64,000 nucleotides of DNA from Peribacillus sp. Bi96 (GTDB lineage: Bacteria; Bacillota; Bacilli; Bacillales; DSM-1321). Shown in pieces: positions 8,748-18,352 of this stretch. Under the pieces are notes generated by a model that searched no databases, had not been told where the DNA came from, and was given only the letters and a program-made list of their open reading frames with translations. How positions within the stretch are numbered: position 1 is the first letter of the stretch; each line of letters opens with the position of its first letter. The stretch is taken from assembly GCF_918698115.1 (NCBI RefSeq), contig NZ_CAKKLV010000003.1:186001-250000 (forward strand), given 5' to 3'. The translations under genes were made by a program, and so were the position numbers.

Positions 8748-9764
8748 TTAGCCACCAATATGAGACATTTCTACTTTAGTGCTGTTTCTTGAAACATTCC
8801 CATTTTTTCTTTCATCAGAATAGCGATCGCTACGATGATTCCAAATATCCGAAATTTTATTTGAAATCACAACATCCGACTCTTCTGAGCGAAGTAATTG
8901 ACGAAGATCATAACCTTTTGATGCAAATAAACATGTATATAATTTCCCTTCAGCAGATACTCTAGCCCTGGAACAAGTAGAGCAAAATGAATCGGTCACA
9001 GATGAAATTATTCCAATTTCTTGATCACTGTCTTTATACCGATATCTAGTTGCCACCTCTCCTACATAATTTGGCTTAATTTGTTCTAATGGCATGACTT
9101 CTTTAATTCGATCTAAAATCTCTTGCTTGGTCATTACTTCCGTCATTCTCCAGCCATTTGAATTTCCTACATCCATATACTCAATAAACCTAAGAGTATG
9201 TTTATGTTCTTTAAAATATTTCGCCATTGGAATGATATCTTGATCGTTTTTCCCTTTTTGAACAACCATGTTCATTTTCACTTTTAAGCCTGCATTAGAA
9301 GCTGCCTCCACTCCCTCTAAAACTCTCGCAACTTTGCTTCTATTCCCATTTAACTGATTAAAACGTTCATCATCTAAGGAATCAAGACTAACTGTCACCC
9401 GTCTTAACCCAGCATTAAATAACTCAGGTGCAAACTTTTTAAGAAGAGAACCATTTGTCGTAATGGCAATGTCTTCTACTCCATTAATTAAATTCAAACG
9501 ATGAATCAATTCAGGAAGGTTCTTACGTAATAAAGGTTCCCCCCCTGTAATACGTATTTTACTGACACCTAATGAAACAAATATACGGATCAATCGCTCC
9601 ATTTCATCAAAAGAGAGGATTTTATCCGAGGATAAAAAAGAATAATCAGGCCCAAATATTTCCTCAGGCATGCAATAGCGACAGCGAAAATTACAACGGT
9701 CGGTCACAGATAAACGCAGATCTCTTAATGGGCGTTCTAATTTGTCCAAAATATCATTTTCCAT
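8748..9764 (-). CDS. moaA: GTP 3',8-cyclase, molybdenum cofactor biosynthesis
   Basis: A radical-SAM enzyme that starts molybdopterin synthesis by converting GTP to 3',8-cyclo-7,8-dihydro-GTP. The 338 residues (ATG at 9764; GGAGGAG lies upstream, and an alternative TTG at 9794 is less likely) carry the SAM cluster Cys24-Cys28-Cys31, the GGEPLLR motif, the C-terminal second cluster (FCSTC plus a later Cys) and the terminal Gly-Gly expected of MoaA. It sits between fdhD and fdhA, so it supplies cofactor for the adjacent dehydrogenase. The other moa and mob genes are not in the window. Confidence 0.95.
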   Translation of the reverse strand: MENDILDKLERPLRDLRLSVTDRCNFRCRYCMPEEIFGPDYSFLSSDKILSFDEMERLIRIFVSLGVSKIRITGGEPLLRKNLPELIHRLNLINGVEDIAITTNGSLLKKFAPELFNAGLRRVTVSLDSLDDERFNQLNGNRSKVARVLEGVEAASNAGLKVKMNMVVQKGKNDQDIIPMAKYFKEHKHTLRFIEYMDVGNSNGWRMTEVMTKQEILDRIKEVMPLEQIKPNYVGEVATRYRYKDSDQEIGIISSVTDSFCSTCSRARVSAEGKLYTCLFASKGYDLRQLLRSEESDVVISNKISDIWNHRSDRYSDERKNGNVSRNSTKVEMSHIGG

Positions 9765-9821
9765 GTTTTTCGTGTCTCCTCCTATTTTTGACAACCAACT
9801 AACATAATCGCATATTATTTC

Positions 9822-10619
9822 TTATTGTTTTTGTTGAATTCGTTCTACACATGTATAAATATTCATAGATTGATTACGAATAAAACCAACTGTCGTAATC
9901 CCTAATTCTTCTGCCAACTGTAATGCCAATTCAGTCGGCGCCGATTTTGAAAGAACTACCTCACAACCAATTTTTGCTACTTTCAATAAGATTTCTGAAG
10001 AGATACGACCGCTAAAAACAATGATTTTATTTCCAATCGAGATATCATTTTTTAAACAATATCCGTATATTTTATCCAACGCATTATGTCTTCCTATGTC
10101 CATCCGACTTAACATAAAACCGTTTAAATCACAGAGAGAGGCATTATGAACCCCTCCCGTATCTTGGAAAATCGTCGCGGAAATTTGTAAATTATTCATT
10201 AAACGAAAACAATCATCCGGGGTGAGCTTGACTCTGATTTTATTCATCTTCTTAGCGGTTAATGCATCGTTAACGAAGACAAAGCCTTGTCTGCTCATTC
10301 CACAGCACGATGTAATATAACGCTTATTTTGGAAATTTTGGTAATAAGGATTCAATTTATCTATTTTCACATGTACATATCCTTCTTTTTCTTGCACCCA
10401 AATGTCTTTAATTTCTTCATATTTCCGTATAATTCCTTCAGATGCTAAGTAACCGATAACCATATCTTGAATATATTCAGGTGTACAAACCATCGTAACA
10501 AATTCTTGTTCGTTAATTTTTACTGTAACTGGAAACTCTGTAACAATTATATCTTCAGCATTTTCAATATGTCCGTTTGTGAATCTAAGAATTTCCCTTT
10601 TCTCCACTGCTGGTTTCAT
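9822..10619 (-). CDS. fdhD: Formate dehydrogenase accessory sulfurtransferase
   Basis: FdhD moves sulfur from a cysteine desulfurase to the Mo centre of formate dehydrogenase, which the enzyme needs for activity. The 265 residues include the conserved TSCCGMSRQG region with Cys105-Cys106 in place of the CXXC of the Escherichia coli protein, DTGGVHNASL and DIGRHNALDKIYG, and the SGRISSEI segment. It is 57 nt upstream of moaA and 76 nt downstream of mrp on the same strand, so mrp-fdhD-moaA form a likely operon serving FdhA. Confidence 0.95.
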   Translation of the reverse strand: MKPAVEKREILRFTNGHIENAEDIIVTEFPVTVKINEQEFVTMVCTPEYIQDMVIGYLASEGIIRKYEEIKDIWVQEKEGYVHVKIDKLNPYYQNFQNKRYITSCCGMSRQGFVFVNDALTAKKMNKIRVKLTPDDCFRLMNNLQISATIFQDTGGVHNASLCDLNGFMLSRMDIGRHNALDKIYGYCLKNDISIGNKIIVFSGRISSEILLKVAKIGCEVVLSKSAPTELALQLAEELGITTVGFIRNQSMNIYTCVERIQQKQ

Positions 10620-10695
10620 ATAGCACTACATCCTTTAAATTTTTTAACGGAAATTTCTACCTTCTTCATTGAAAAGAATGATTTTTGATGGATAA

Positions 10696-11745
10696 CTATC
10701 CTCGATGAACCAGGTCTTGAGCTAGAGATGTAAACATCTCACCAGTAAGCCAATCTTCATCGTATACACATGAACCTTTATTTTCCTCACGTTTGGCAAA
10801 AGGGATTCTTGCGATTACTTCGGATTGCAGCTGTTGAGCTAGCATATCGCCGCCACCCTTTCCAAAAAGATAGTTCCTCGAACCATCTTGTTCTTCATAA
10901 TATGCCATATTCTCAACGATACCTAAGATATCATGATTGGTATGTTTCGCCATAGCACCTGCTCTTGAAGCAACAAAAGAAGCGACATGGTGAGGAGTCG
11001 TTACGATAATTTCCTTTGCCTGAGGAATCATGGCAGCTACATCTATGGCTACGTCTCCTGTACCAGGAGGTAAATCTAGAAGGAGGTAATCCAGTTCCCC
11101 CCAATGCGTGTTGGCAAGGAAGTTTTGAATCCATTTGTTTAGCATGGGCCCTCGCCACATAACGGGGTTATTATTGTTTGTAAAAAAACCCATGGACATG
11201 ATTTTAACGCCCTGACTTACAAGTGGAATGACTGTCTGGTCAATCATGGTTGGCTTTTCTCCAACTCCCATCATCGCAGGGATACTAAATCCGTAAATAT
11301 CCGCATCTAACACCCCGACTTTTTTCCCCATACGGGCCAAAGCAGTAGCCAGATTAACGGTAACCGTTGATTTTCCCACTCCGCCTTTACCACTTGTCAC
11401 TGTAATAAATTTCACACCTGAATCAGGTTGTAACATGTTAGGCATTCCTGTTTCTGTTGTAGCACTTTTCTTTAAAGTTTTCGTTAATACAGCCCGTTCT
11501 TCTGGTGTCATAGAACCAAAGGTTAACGAAACACTTGAGGCTCCAATCTTTCGAAGTGAATTTTCAACATCATCTTTTATTTTTGCTTTTAATGGACAGC
11601 CTTGGATTGTTAAAACCACTTCAAGTTGAACATGTGTACCATCCATTTCAATATTTCTCACCATGTTCAAATCCACGATACTTTTATGCAGCTCGGGATC
11701 TTGAACATGTTTTAGAGCGTTCATTATTTGTTCATGTGTCAACAT
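10696..11745 (-). CDS. Mrp/NBP35-family ATPase with DUF59 domain (SalA type)
   Basis: A cytosolic P-loop ATPase of the Mrp/ApbC family, a group involved in Fe-S cluster carriage; the Bacillus homologue SalA also affects gene expression. The start ATG at 11745 gives 349 residues: an N-terminal MIP18/DUF59 domain (about 1-85), the deviant Walker motif GKGGVGKS (119-126), LDADIYG and DLPPGTGD. The CXXC pair used by many Mrp proteins to hold a cluster is absent: the segment after NMAYY reads EEQDGSRNYLFG, as in SalA-type members. First gene of the mrp-fdhD-moaA group, 243 nt after leader copy 2. Confidence 0.88.
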   Translation of the reverse strand: MLTHEQIMNALKHVQDPELHKSIVDLNMVRNIEMDGTHVQLEVVLTIQGCPLKAKIKDDVENSLRKIGASSVSLTFGSMTPEERAVLTKTLKKSATTETGMPNMLQPDSGVKFITVTSGKGGVGKSTVTVNLATALARMGKKVGVLDADIYGFSIPAMMGVGEKPTMIDQTVIPLVSQGVKIMSMGFFTNNNNPVMWRGPMLNKWIQNFLANTHWGELDYLLLDLPPGTGDVAIDVAAMIPQAKEIIVTTPHHVASFVASRAGAMAKHTNHDILGIVENMAYYEEQDGSRNYLFGKGGGDMLAQQLQSEVIARIPFAKREENKGSCVYDEDWLTGEMFTSLAQDLVHRG

Positions 11746-11987
11746 ATCTCTCAGTCCTTCTTTATTTAATAGTTTCCTTCTCCTTATGGTTAATTGCCTC
11801 AGATAAAAAATTGAAAAGATTATAGAGATCATTGCAAAATCCCTATCATTAAATATCACAGAATAACTGATAGTAGAGTTACTTTAATAATTCACTGTTT
11901 GAATGATCTGTTCTATTTCATGATATTCTCCATTAATCTTCTTGAGCTATTCATAGCATATTGAACTCTCCTTTTTTATAAACAAAA

Positions 11988-12155
11988 AGCCCACCATAAA
12001 ATAGATTGTGTACATGCACATGCAATACACAGTCAATTTTATGATGGGCTAATTACTAAGCAGTTTATCCTACTAGCGATCCATCTCATCACGTATAACA
12101 AAAATAAAAAACAGGACATTATGGCAATTTTTCATTACCTAATATCAATGATTTT
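11988..12155 (-). promoter_or_regulatory. Leader region before mrp with terminator hairpin, copy 2
   Basis: This matches the fdhA leader part by part: TTAGGTAA with AATTGCC, TAATGTCCTG, CTAGTAGGATAAA with CTGCTTAGT, then a long stem (AGCCCATCATAAAATTGA side at 12033-12050; partner 11988-12005) and a short T run. Several stem bases differ between the copies but stay pairable, for example GCCCGCC/GGCGGGC against GCCCATC/GGTGGGC. After the hairpin comes AAAAGGAG and an ATG that stops after two codons, then 240 nt with no clear gene before mrp. The original first gene may have been lost. Confidence 0.6.
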
Positions 12156-12179
12156 TAATATATTTTTTAATATATTTTC

Positions 12180-12208
12180 ATTATAATACTTTAAATGTTC
12201 CACCTCAA
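12180..12208 (-). promoter_or_regulatory. Probable sigma-A promoter of the mrp-fdhD-moaA leader
   Basis: On the minus strand TTGAGG (12208-12203), a 17-bp spacer and TATAAT (12185-12180) lie just upstream of leader copy 2. The fdhA copy has the same TTGAGG and TATAAT but only 8 bp apart. Confidence 0.6.
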
Positions 12209-12759
12209 TAGCAAATTACAAGTAAAGATACAAAAGCGATCCTTATATAAGTGGTTTCGAGTAACGATATCTCAAAAAATGTTTCCCCAAAAATTTTGAT
12301 AATGTCCTTCTACTTATAATAATATTCTTCTTGTTCTGATCAAAATATAGCGTGATCTAATTTCATATTAAGAAGTAATTTTAATTATTATTTTTTTAAT
12401 TTCTTTTTTTCAACACTTTTTAATTATACTTTAATCATTAATTAAAATGAATAAGTAGATAAACGATCTTCCATTATTATTTTTCATGGAGACAAAAAGT
12501 GACTTTAAATACATAATATATATATATAAGATTTTTGCGCAGAAAGACTCACTTCGCCGAACTACTTAATAGTGCCTACCCAACAAGCGATTTATCTTTT
12601 GGAGTAAAAAATGAACAATGAATTTTCATAGTATGAATAAATGAAAAGTTCAATTTTTTATCTTATTTACGTCTTGACAAAATAGAGGTTATCTAGAACC
12701 AGTTATTTAATATTAAACCCAAAGTTAAACAGATTAAACGATTAGATAGGAGAAATGGA
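12209..12759. other. A+T-rich intergenic region
   Basis: No gene seen. It holds the upstream regions of the diverging mrp leader and MpsC copy B. A TTGACA at 12674-12679 could be a -35 box for the MpsC gene, but no well-spaced -10 box follows. Confidence 0.4.
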
Positions 12760-13113
12760 ATGACAAAAAACATGGAGCATCAATTCAATATGTTACTTCG
12801 CGAAATACGCAAGGAGTATGTTGGAAATGGACCAAAGGAAATCACCACTCGTTTTGTAGGTACCTGGGTAATTAGTGAGATGAAAGGTAATCTGACGAAT
12901 GTTGAAAAGTTTATGATTGGCTCCACTGAAGGACAAAAAATGGTTCATGAAGCTCGAACTAAATTAGTAAAGGATATTTATCAGGATCCTACCGTGATGA
13001 AAAAGCTTGAGGAGTTGATGCAAGCGAAAATTTTGAGCATCTATACGGATATTAATATAGATATTGATACTGCTATGACTATTTTTGTTTTCGATAAGCT
13101 TATTCAGCCATAG
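12760..13113 (+). CDS. MpsC/DUF2294 family protein, copy B
   Basis: A 117-residue paralogue of the protein at 3614-3967, about 84% identical by direct comparison, with near-identical DNA from the ribosome site (TAGGAGAAATGGAATG) into the 5' half. It lies in the opposite orientation, so the two copies form a diverged inverted repeat around the formate dehydrogenase genes. Most differences fall in residues 72-90. Function is unknown beyond the family's proposed link to membrane-potential generation. It is followed by an in-frame gene fragment and is otherwise alone on this strand. Confidence 0.85.
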   Translation: MTKNMEHQFNMLLREIRKEYVGNGPKEITTRFVGTWVISEMKGNLTNVEKFMIGSTEGQKMVHEARTKLVKDIYQDPTVMKKLEELMQAKILSIYTDINIDIDTAMTIFVFDKLIQP

Positions 13114-13257
13114 TCTTATCTAAAATATGTACCACTTTTAGAACAAGTTGTTTCACAAATTGAATCGTTAATTCAATCTGGTGGATGGAGAGAAGGATGG
13201 TTTGTCGCTTTCGGGACCGCGTTGATCCTCCGCACGATTATTAAACAACAAAGCTGA
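13114..13257 (+). pseudogene. Fragment of an unidentified gene after MpsC copy B
   Basis: After the MpsC stop codon the same frame stays open for 47 codons with no start codon, reading LLEQVVSQIESLIQSGGW then a hydrophobic FVAFGTALILRTII end. It looks like the C-terminus of a small membrane protein whose front is missing. I do not recognise the family. It could also be chance. Confidence 0.35.
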
Positions 13258-13359
13258 AATGTACTACATCAGGAAAAACATGAATGGCCATAAGAAATTG
13301 CAAAAAGTGAGCGTATACATCCAGGAGGTTAAAAGTCCAACGATTGATTAATTAATGAC

Positions 13360-13397
13360 CAAAAAACATTCCCCTTATGTCAATGCACAAGGGGAAT
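13360..13397 (-). terminator. Terminator of the gamma-glutamyltransferase gene
   Basis: ATTCCCCTT (13368-13376) pairs with AAGGGGAAT (13389-13397). On the minus strand six T residues follow the stem, as expected for the end of the transcript from 13479-15554. Confidence 0.8.
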
Positions 13398-13478
13398 ATT
13401 AATTTCATTGCTCTGGCCATTTTTCCTCGTATTAACAGCTTGCTAGAGGAATTTCAGTCTATTTTCGTCTGGATAAAA

Positions 13479-15554
13479 TTAATTCGTGACACTACCATCT
13501 TCGTCTGAATCTTCAATATCTGCCGGATCTTTTTCCAATAGTGCCTCTTTGTCTTTTTCGTTCCATTTTGCTTTATATCCTAATGATTTCCCTACACTTA
13601 ACACCGGTAGATACGATTTTTTATCTGGTTTAAATGTTTGTAAGTCCCCTGTTTGGATTACACCTAAACCAAGTAGCAATTTGTCTGATTGGATATAGGG
13701 TTTTTCATCTATCAGTTTCATTTGTTCAGCTGTATAAGGATAAATGGCTCCATTCACTTTTAAGGTAAACGGTCCCTTTTTTTCTTCTTTTATTTCTTTT
13801 GGCTTTTTCGATTTATAGGAAACATTATACACTCCTTGAACAGTTCCTTCTCTCGTATTATCGGCTCCTCCATACATTTTCCCCTTTACATAATCATAAA
13901 TAACAGCTTGCACATTTCCGATATGCTGGGGTTTTTCTTCATAAACATGGCCTTTTGCCATTAACTCCAACCTTGTATTTTGTTCAATTCCCGGTTCCCA
14001 TCTAGCCGTCGGATAGTCAGCAGAATAAATACGTGGCGCTAATATGGCATCTTGAATTAGCATTTTATGATCAAGCACGTTCATAATCGTTTCAGATACC
14101 GATGCTATTATCGTCGCTCCCCCTGGTGAACCAATGGCCATGAAGGGATTGCCATCTTTTAATACGAAGGTCGGGGACATACTGCTTCTTGGTCTTTTTC
14201 CTGGTTCCACCTGGTTAACTCCACCCGGTGTTGCATCAAAATCCGTCATTTCATTATTTAGCATGAATCCATAATCAGGTACCATGATACCTGATCCGAA
14301 TACTTGCTCGATTGTAGTCGTATAAGCAACCATATTTCCCCATTTATCCATTACAGAAAAATGGGTTGTTTGACCGATCGGTGTTTTCTCTTCTTTTACC
14401 TTCTCCATTGAAGTGGGTACTTTGCCCTCATACTTCCATGGATCGCCTGCTTTGACATCAGCTGTTGATCTATTTGGATTAATGAGTTTTCGTCTTTCTT
14501 TAATATACTCTTCATCCAATAGTCCTTTTGTTGGTACATCATAAAAATCTTCATCTGCCATATAGGCAGCTCGATCGGCAAAAGCGAGATGCATGGCTTC
14601 CGTGAGATAATGAAGATACTCAGGGGTGTTCGCCCCCATCTTTTGTACATCGAATCCTTCCATAAGCTCCAGGATTTGTAGAACAGTCAAGCTGCCTGAG
14701 CTTGGTGAAGCTGCCCCTACCACTTCAAATCCCCTATATTCCGATTTAATTGGCTCTCTTTCTTTCACTTCATAGTTTTGCAAATCCTCAGTTGTCATCG
14801 TTCCTTCACGCTTTTGAACTTCTTTGGTAAGGGCTTCCCCGATTTCACCTTTATAAAAAACGTTAGAACCTTGTTTTTTTATTAGCTTAAGAGTCTTTCC
14901 CAGATCTGGCTGAACGAGGGTGTCTCCCTCTTCCAATGGCTTTCCGTCTGGTACAAAAACTTTTGCAGCCGCTTGGTTATTTTTAAGCTTTGTTACATTT
15001 TCATCGATATATTGTGCTGTTGCCCAATTGACTTTTACCCCTTCTTCAGCTTGTTTAATGGCCGGGCCTATGACTTGTGATAATTTCAATGTTCCATATT
15101 TCTCAAGAGAGGTCTCCACCCCCATCAGAGTTCCAGGAACAGCAACCGCTTTACCAGATGTGTGCCGCTTACTAAAAGGAACAGGTTTTCCCTTTTCATC
15201 TAAAAAAAGTTCAGGCGTAACATTTTGCGGTGCCATTTCGCGATTTTCGATCATCGTTATTTTATTTTCCTTTTTATTATAAATCATGATAAAACCACCG
15301 CCACCGATTCCAGACATCATTGGTTCAACTACATTTAGCGATAATTGAATGGCTGCTGCTGCATCGACTGCGTTTCCACCTTGTTTTAATATCTTAATGC
15401 CCGCTTCAGCTGCTAAAGGATGGGAAACTGATACAATTCCTTTTGTTGCTCCCTTTCCCATTGACCCATCCACTCCAGGGACACTTGCAAAAGCTGGTGT
15501 GATCATACAAAAGAAACTGAAAGTAACTAAAATAAAACTTTTTAAAAATTTCAT
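13479..15554 (-). CDS. ggt: Gamma-glutamyltransferase/glutathione hydrolase with extra C-terminal domain
   Basis: A secreted enzyme that cleaves gamma-glutamyl bonds of glutathione or poly-gamma-glutamate, or transfers the glutamyl group. Residues 1-24 form a signal peptide ending near AFA-S. The precursor self-cleaves before Thr396 in GQTTHFSV, giving large and small subunits; the PGKRPRSSMSP substrate loop and GSPGGA follow. At 691 residues it is about 100 longer than usual Bacillus Ggt. Residues about 597-665 (VNGAIYPYTAEQ to YLPVLSVGKSLGYKAKW) resemble a copper-amine-oxidase N-terminal-type (stalk) domain, often found on cell-surface proteins. The tail is acidic. Start after AAAGGAG. Confidence 0.92.
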   Translation of the reverse strand: MKFLKSFILVTFSFFCMITPAFASVPGVDGSMGKGATKGIVSVSHPLAAEAGIKILKQGGNAVDAAAAIQLSLNVVEPMMSGIGGGGFIMIYNKKENKITMIENREMAPQNVTPELFLDEKGKPVPFSKRHTSGKAVAVPGTLMGVETSLEKYGTLKLSQVIGPAIKQAEEGVKVNWATAQYIDENVTKLKNNQAAAKVFVPDGKPLEEGDTLVQPDLGKTLKLIKKQGSNVFYKGEIGEALTKEVQKREGTMTTEDLQNYEVKEREPIKSEYRGFEVVGAASPSSGSLTVLQILELMEGFDVQKMGANTPEYLHYLTEAMHLAFADRAAYMADEDFYDVPTKGLLDEEYIKERRKLINPNRSTADVKAGDPWKYEGKVPTSMEKVKEEKTPIGQTTHFSVMDKWGNMVAYTTTIEQVFGSGIMVPDYGFMLNNEMTDFDATPGGVNQVEPGKRPRSSMSPTFVLKDGNPFMAIGSPGGATIIASVSETIMNVLDHKMLIQDAILAPRIYSADYPTARWEPGIEQNTRLELMAKGHVYEEKPQHIGNVQAVIYDYVKGKMYGGADNTREGTVQGVYNVSYKSKKPKEIKEEKKGPFTLKVNGAIYPYTAEQMKLIDEKPYIQSDKLLLGLGVIQTGDLQTFKPDKKSYLPVLSVGKSLGYKAKWNEKDKEALLEKDPADIEDSDEDGSVTN

Positions 15555-15774
15555 GAATTAGTCTCCTTTCAAAATAAAACAATTTGGATTTTACCATAAG
15601 GCATCTGGATATACGGGCCAATGACTCTGCTATTGCAAGTAAGAATATGCTGGTTGATCTCTAAAATAGCAGTATGCACATTCCCTGCTCTCATTGATGT
15701 CTCATTTCAAATAATCACCCCCTAGAATGTTTAGAGTTCAATTAGCCTTTTCTTCTGGATTGATATCCGAAGAC

Positions 15775-17769
15775 TCAATTTTTATCCACACTTTGCTTAT
15801 ATTCCAAGATATTGGGGCTGTCGTGATTGTCACTCTTCCAAAGATATTGTAAAGCCAGTAATACCAAAAATGCAGCTAATCCAACGATGTCCGATATCGT
15901 TTCAGGATAGATTAATAGTAAACCAACGATTATAGCGATGATTCTTTCTAACCAGTGCATCTTCCTCATCCAGTAACCTATAACACCCGCACCAATTGCA
16001 ACCATGCCTGACATTGCTGTAAGAACGACCCAGGCAACCTCCATCCAAGTTGTATCGATCATTAGTAATTGTGGAGAGAGAACAAAAACATACGGAATGA
16101 TAAATGCAGCGATAGCAAGTTTTGATGACTGAATCCCCGTTTTTATCGGTTCACTGCCCGCTACCCCTGCCGCTGCAAATGCCGCTAATGCAACAGGAGG
16201 AGTTATATCTGCTATAATGCCGAAATAGAAGACAAATAGATGTGCAGATAAATCAGGGACGCCAAGCAAAATGATCGCAGGTGCTGCAATCGTCGAAGTG
16301 ATCACATAGTTGGCAGTTGTAGGTGATCCCATTCCCAAAATAAGTGCAGCTACCATCGTTAGCATCAGTGTTGGAATCAAATATCCACCAGACAAATCGA
16401 TTAATCCATTTGCCAGTTTCAGCCCTAGTCCAGTTTTCGTAACGATTCCTACAATAATGCCGGCTGCTGCAGTTGCAGCTGCAACCGACAGTGCCGTTCG
16501 AGCTCCATCCACCAATGCATAAATGATATCTATGAATTTCATGCGGACATCCTTGTTTATGAATCCTACAAGAACCGAAATGGCAATGGAATACAGTGCT
16601 GCATGTGTAACCGTGATATTCAGCATGAGCAAGAAGATAATGGCAAGGATCGGTATTAGTAAATAAAATTTGCCGAACACTTCCTTCTTACTTGGCATCT
16701 CTTCTTTCGTTAATCCACGTAGCCCAAGTCGTTTCGCTTCAAAATGGGTCATGATCCAAATTCCTGAAAAGTAAAGGATAGCTGGAATCGCAGCCGCCTT
16801 TGCTATATCCCAATACGTTATTCCATTCCCAATGAACTCAACCATTAAGAATGCCGCTGCCCCCATTACCGGAGGCATCAATTGACCGCCTGTCGAAGCG
16901 GCCGCCTCCACTGCCCCTGCGAATTCCTTCTTATAACCAAGATTTTTCATCATCGGTATCGTAAATGCTCCTGAAGTGACAACATTAGCTACAGAGCTTC
17001 CGCTAATCGTTCCTTGAAGAGCACTGGAAAAAATCGCAACCTTTGCGGGTCCCCCTATCCTTCTGCCGGCTATGGCGGTTGAGAGATCATTGAAGTATTG
17101 ACCGACACCTGTCCGGACTAGAAAGGATCCAAACAGTAAAAATAGGAAGATGAATGTCGATGACACCGCTAACGGAGTACCTAAAATACCCTCTGTCGAG
17201 AAGAACATCGTTTGCACCAAACGCTCCAAAGTTAAACCGCGATGAGCGAGGAATCCTGGCATATACTGTCCAAAAATCCCATAGAAAATGAATAATAAAG
17301 CAATGACCATAATAGGAAGACCCACTGCACGCCTGGTTGCCTCCAAAACCAGCAGAATGGCCATTAAACCAACTGCAAAATCCAATATGCCTAGACGTCC
17401 TACATTCATGACGATATCTTCGAAAAATAAGGGCCAATATGCACCTACCCCGATACTAAGGATCGCTAATATGATATCGTACCAGGCAATTTGAAACTTT
17501 CCTTTTTGACGCTTCTTTCGGATTGCAGGAAATAGTAAAAAAACCAAGGAGAGTGCAAACCCTAAATGTATCGTCCGTTGGATTTGGGCTGTAAAAACGC
17601 CAAAAATAGCAGTATATAATTGAAATAACGAAAAAGCTAAAAGTCCAAAAAACGCAATGTGGCCCAAGACACCAGTTAATTTCCTTGTCCCGGCTTCTGG
17701 ATCATATTTTTCCAATAACTCCTGTTGTTCTGCTTCGGTTAAATACTTCGTTTTTTCTTGATCAGCCAC
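15775..17769 (-). CDS. TRAP transporter fused permease (TAXI type, DctQM fusion)
   Basis: A 664-residue membrane permease in which the small (4-helix) and large (12-helix) TRAP subunits are fused. It has many hydrophobic segments from residue 30 to 650. The conserved GSSVANVVTSGAFTIPMM and GGQLMPPVMGAAAF motifs in the first half of the large domain, and GMGSPTTANYV in the second, identify the family. It takes substrate from the lipoprotein receptor at 18353-19327 using an ion gradient. Its start overlaps the DUF1850 gene by 8 nt. The substrate is probably a carboxylate such as glutamate, judged from ggt next door; this is inference. Confidence 0.93.
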   Translation of the reverse strand: MADQEKTKYLTEAEQQELLEKYDPEAGTRKLTGVLGHIAFFGLLAFSLFQLYTAIFGVFTAQIQRTIHLGFALSLVFLLFPAIRKKRQKGKFQIAWYDIILAILSIGVGAYWPLFFEDIVMNVGRLGILDFAVGLMAILLVLEATRRAVGLPIMVIALLFIFYGIFGQYMPGFLAHRGLTLERLVQTMFFSTEGILGTPLAVSSTFIFLFLLFGSFLVRTGVGQYFNDLSTAIAGRRIGGPAKVAIFSSALQGTISGSSVANVVTSGAFTIPMMKNLGYKKEFAGAVEAAASTGGQLMPPVMGAAAFLMVEFIGNGITYWDIAKAAAIPAILYFSGIWIMTHFEAKRLGLRGLTKEEMPSKKEVFGKFYLLIPILAIIFLLMLNITVTHAALYSIAISVLVGFINKDVRMKFIDIIYALVDGARTALSVAAATAAAGIIVGIVTKTGLGLKLANGLIDLSGGYLIPTLMLTMVAALILGMGSPTTANYVITSTIAAPAIILLGVPDLSAHLFVFYFGIIADITPPVALAAFAAAGVAGSEPIKTGIQSSKLAIAAFIIPYVFVLSPQLLMIDTTWMEVAWVVLTAMSGMVAIGAGVIGYWMRKMHWLERIIAIIVGLLLIYPETISDIVGLAAFLVLLALQYLWKSDNHDSPNILEYKQSVDKN

Positions 17770-18268
17770 TAATTTTCACTCCCTTCAACTGTTCCCATAA
17801 AGAAATTCTTTCTGATGAAATCCTGACCCATGTACCTGGTTTAATAAAGTCTGCCAATGTGTAAGTTTTTTCATCATATATTAAACGATGGTTAGCTCTG
17901 ACTTGTCCTACTCGTAAATCTATATAGGCGAAATTGCGATTCATATTTTTTATGAAGTAGGTACCGTCTTTCTCTTCGAATACTTCCTCCCCCTCTGCAT
18001 TAGAAGGCATACCGACTGCAAAATCATGATATGCAAGTTCAGTTTGTTTGATTTGCTTATCCGATAACCGATATGATTCCAAAACATCTGTGAGGTGAAT
18101 GGAGTGTGTATACTTAATCTTGAATTCTTTTTCTTTTTTCAAAGGAAAGTATGCGACTAATTCCCCTTGGTCCTCGAAGGAAAAGGCAATTACATGCTTA
18201 TAAGGAAAAAAGAATAAAAAAGCGATGAGCAGAGGTATACCAAAAGCCATGAAACTCTTGAATTTCAT
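17762..18268 (-). CDS. DUF1850 protein of a TRAP-TAXI system
   Basis: A 168-residue protein with one N-terminal membrane helix (about 6-24) and an extracytoplasmic domain bearing KYTHSIHLTDVLESYRL, the family's HS-containing signature. DUF1850 genes usually lie between TAXI receptor and fused permease genes, as here, and their role is unknown. The start chosen is the ATG at 18268 behind AAAGGGG; a longer open frame upstream lacks a ribosome site. It overlaps the permease start by 8 nt, implying translational coupling. Confidence 0.85.
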   Translation of the reverse strand: MKFKSFMAFGIPLLIAFLFFFPYKHVIAFSFEDQGELVAYFPLKKEKEFKIKYTHSIHLTDVLESYRLSDKQIKQTELAYHDFAVGMPSNAEGEEVFEEKDGTYFIKNMNRNFAYIDLRVGQVRANHRLIYDEKTYTLADFIKPGTWVRISSERISLWEQLKGVKISG

Positions 18269-18352
18269 AGGCACCCCTTTCAAAACTAGAATCACATTAA
18301 GAAAAAAACGAAGCCGATAGGCCACATAAAGCGAGCTACCGACCAAATTGCA

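Noticed and set aside
15581-15694. 37-codon minus-strand frame between the TRAP permease and ggt
   Set aside because: No Shine-Dalgarno within reach of the ATG and no recognised motif.
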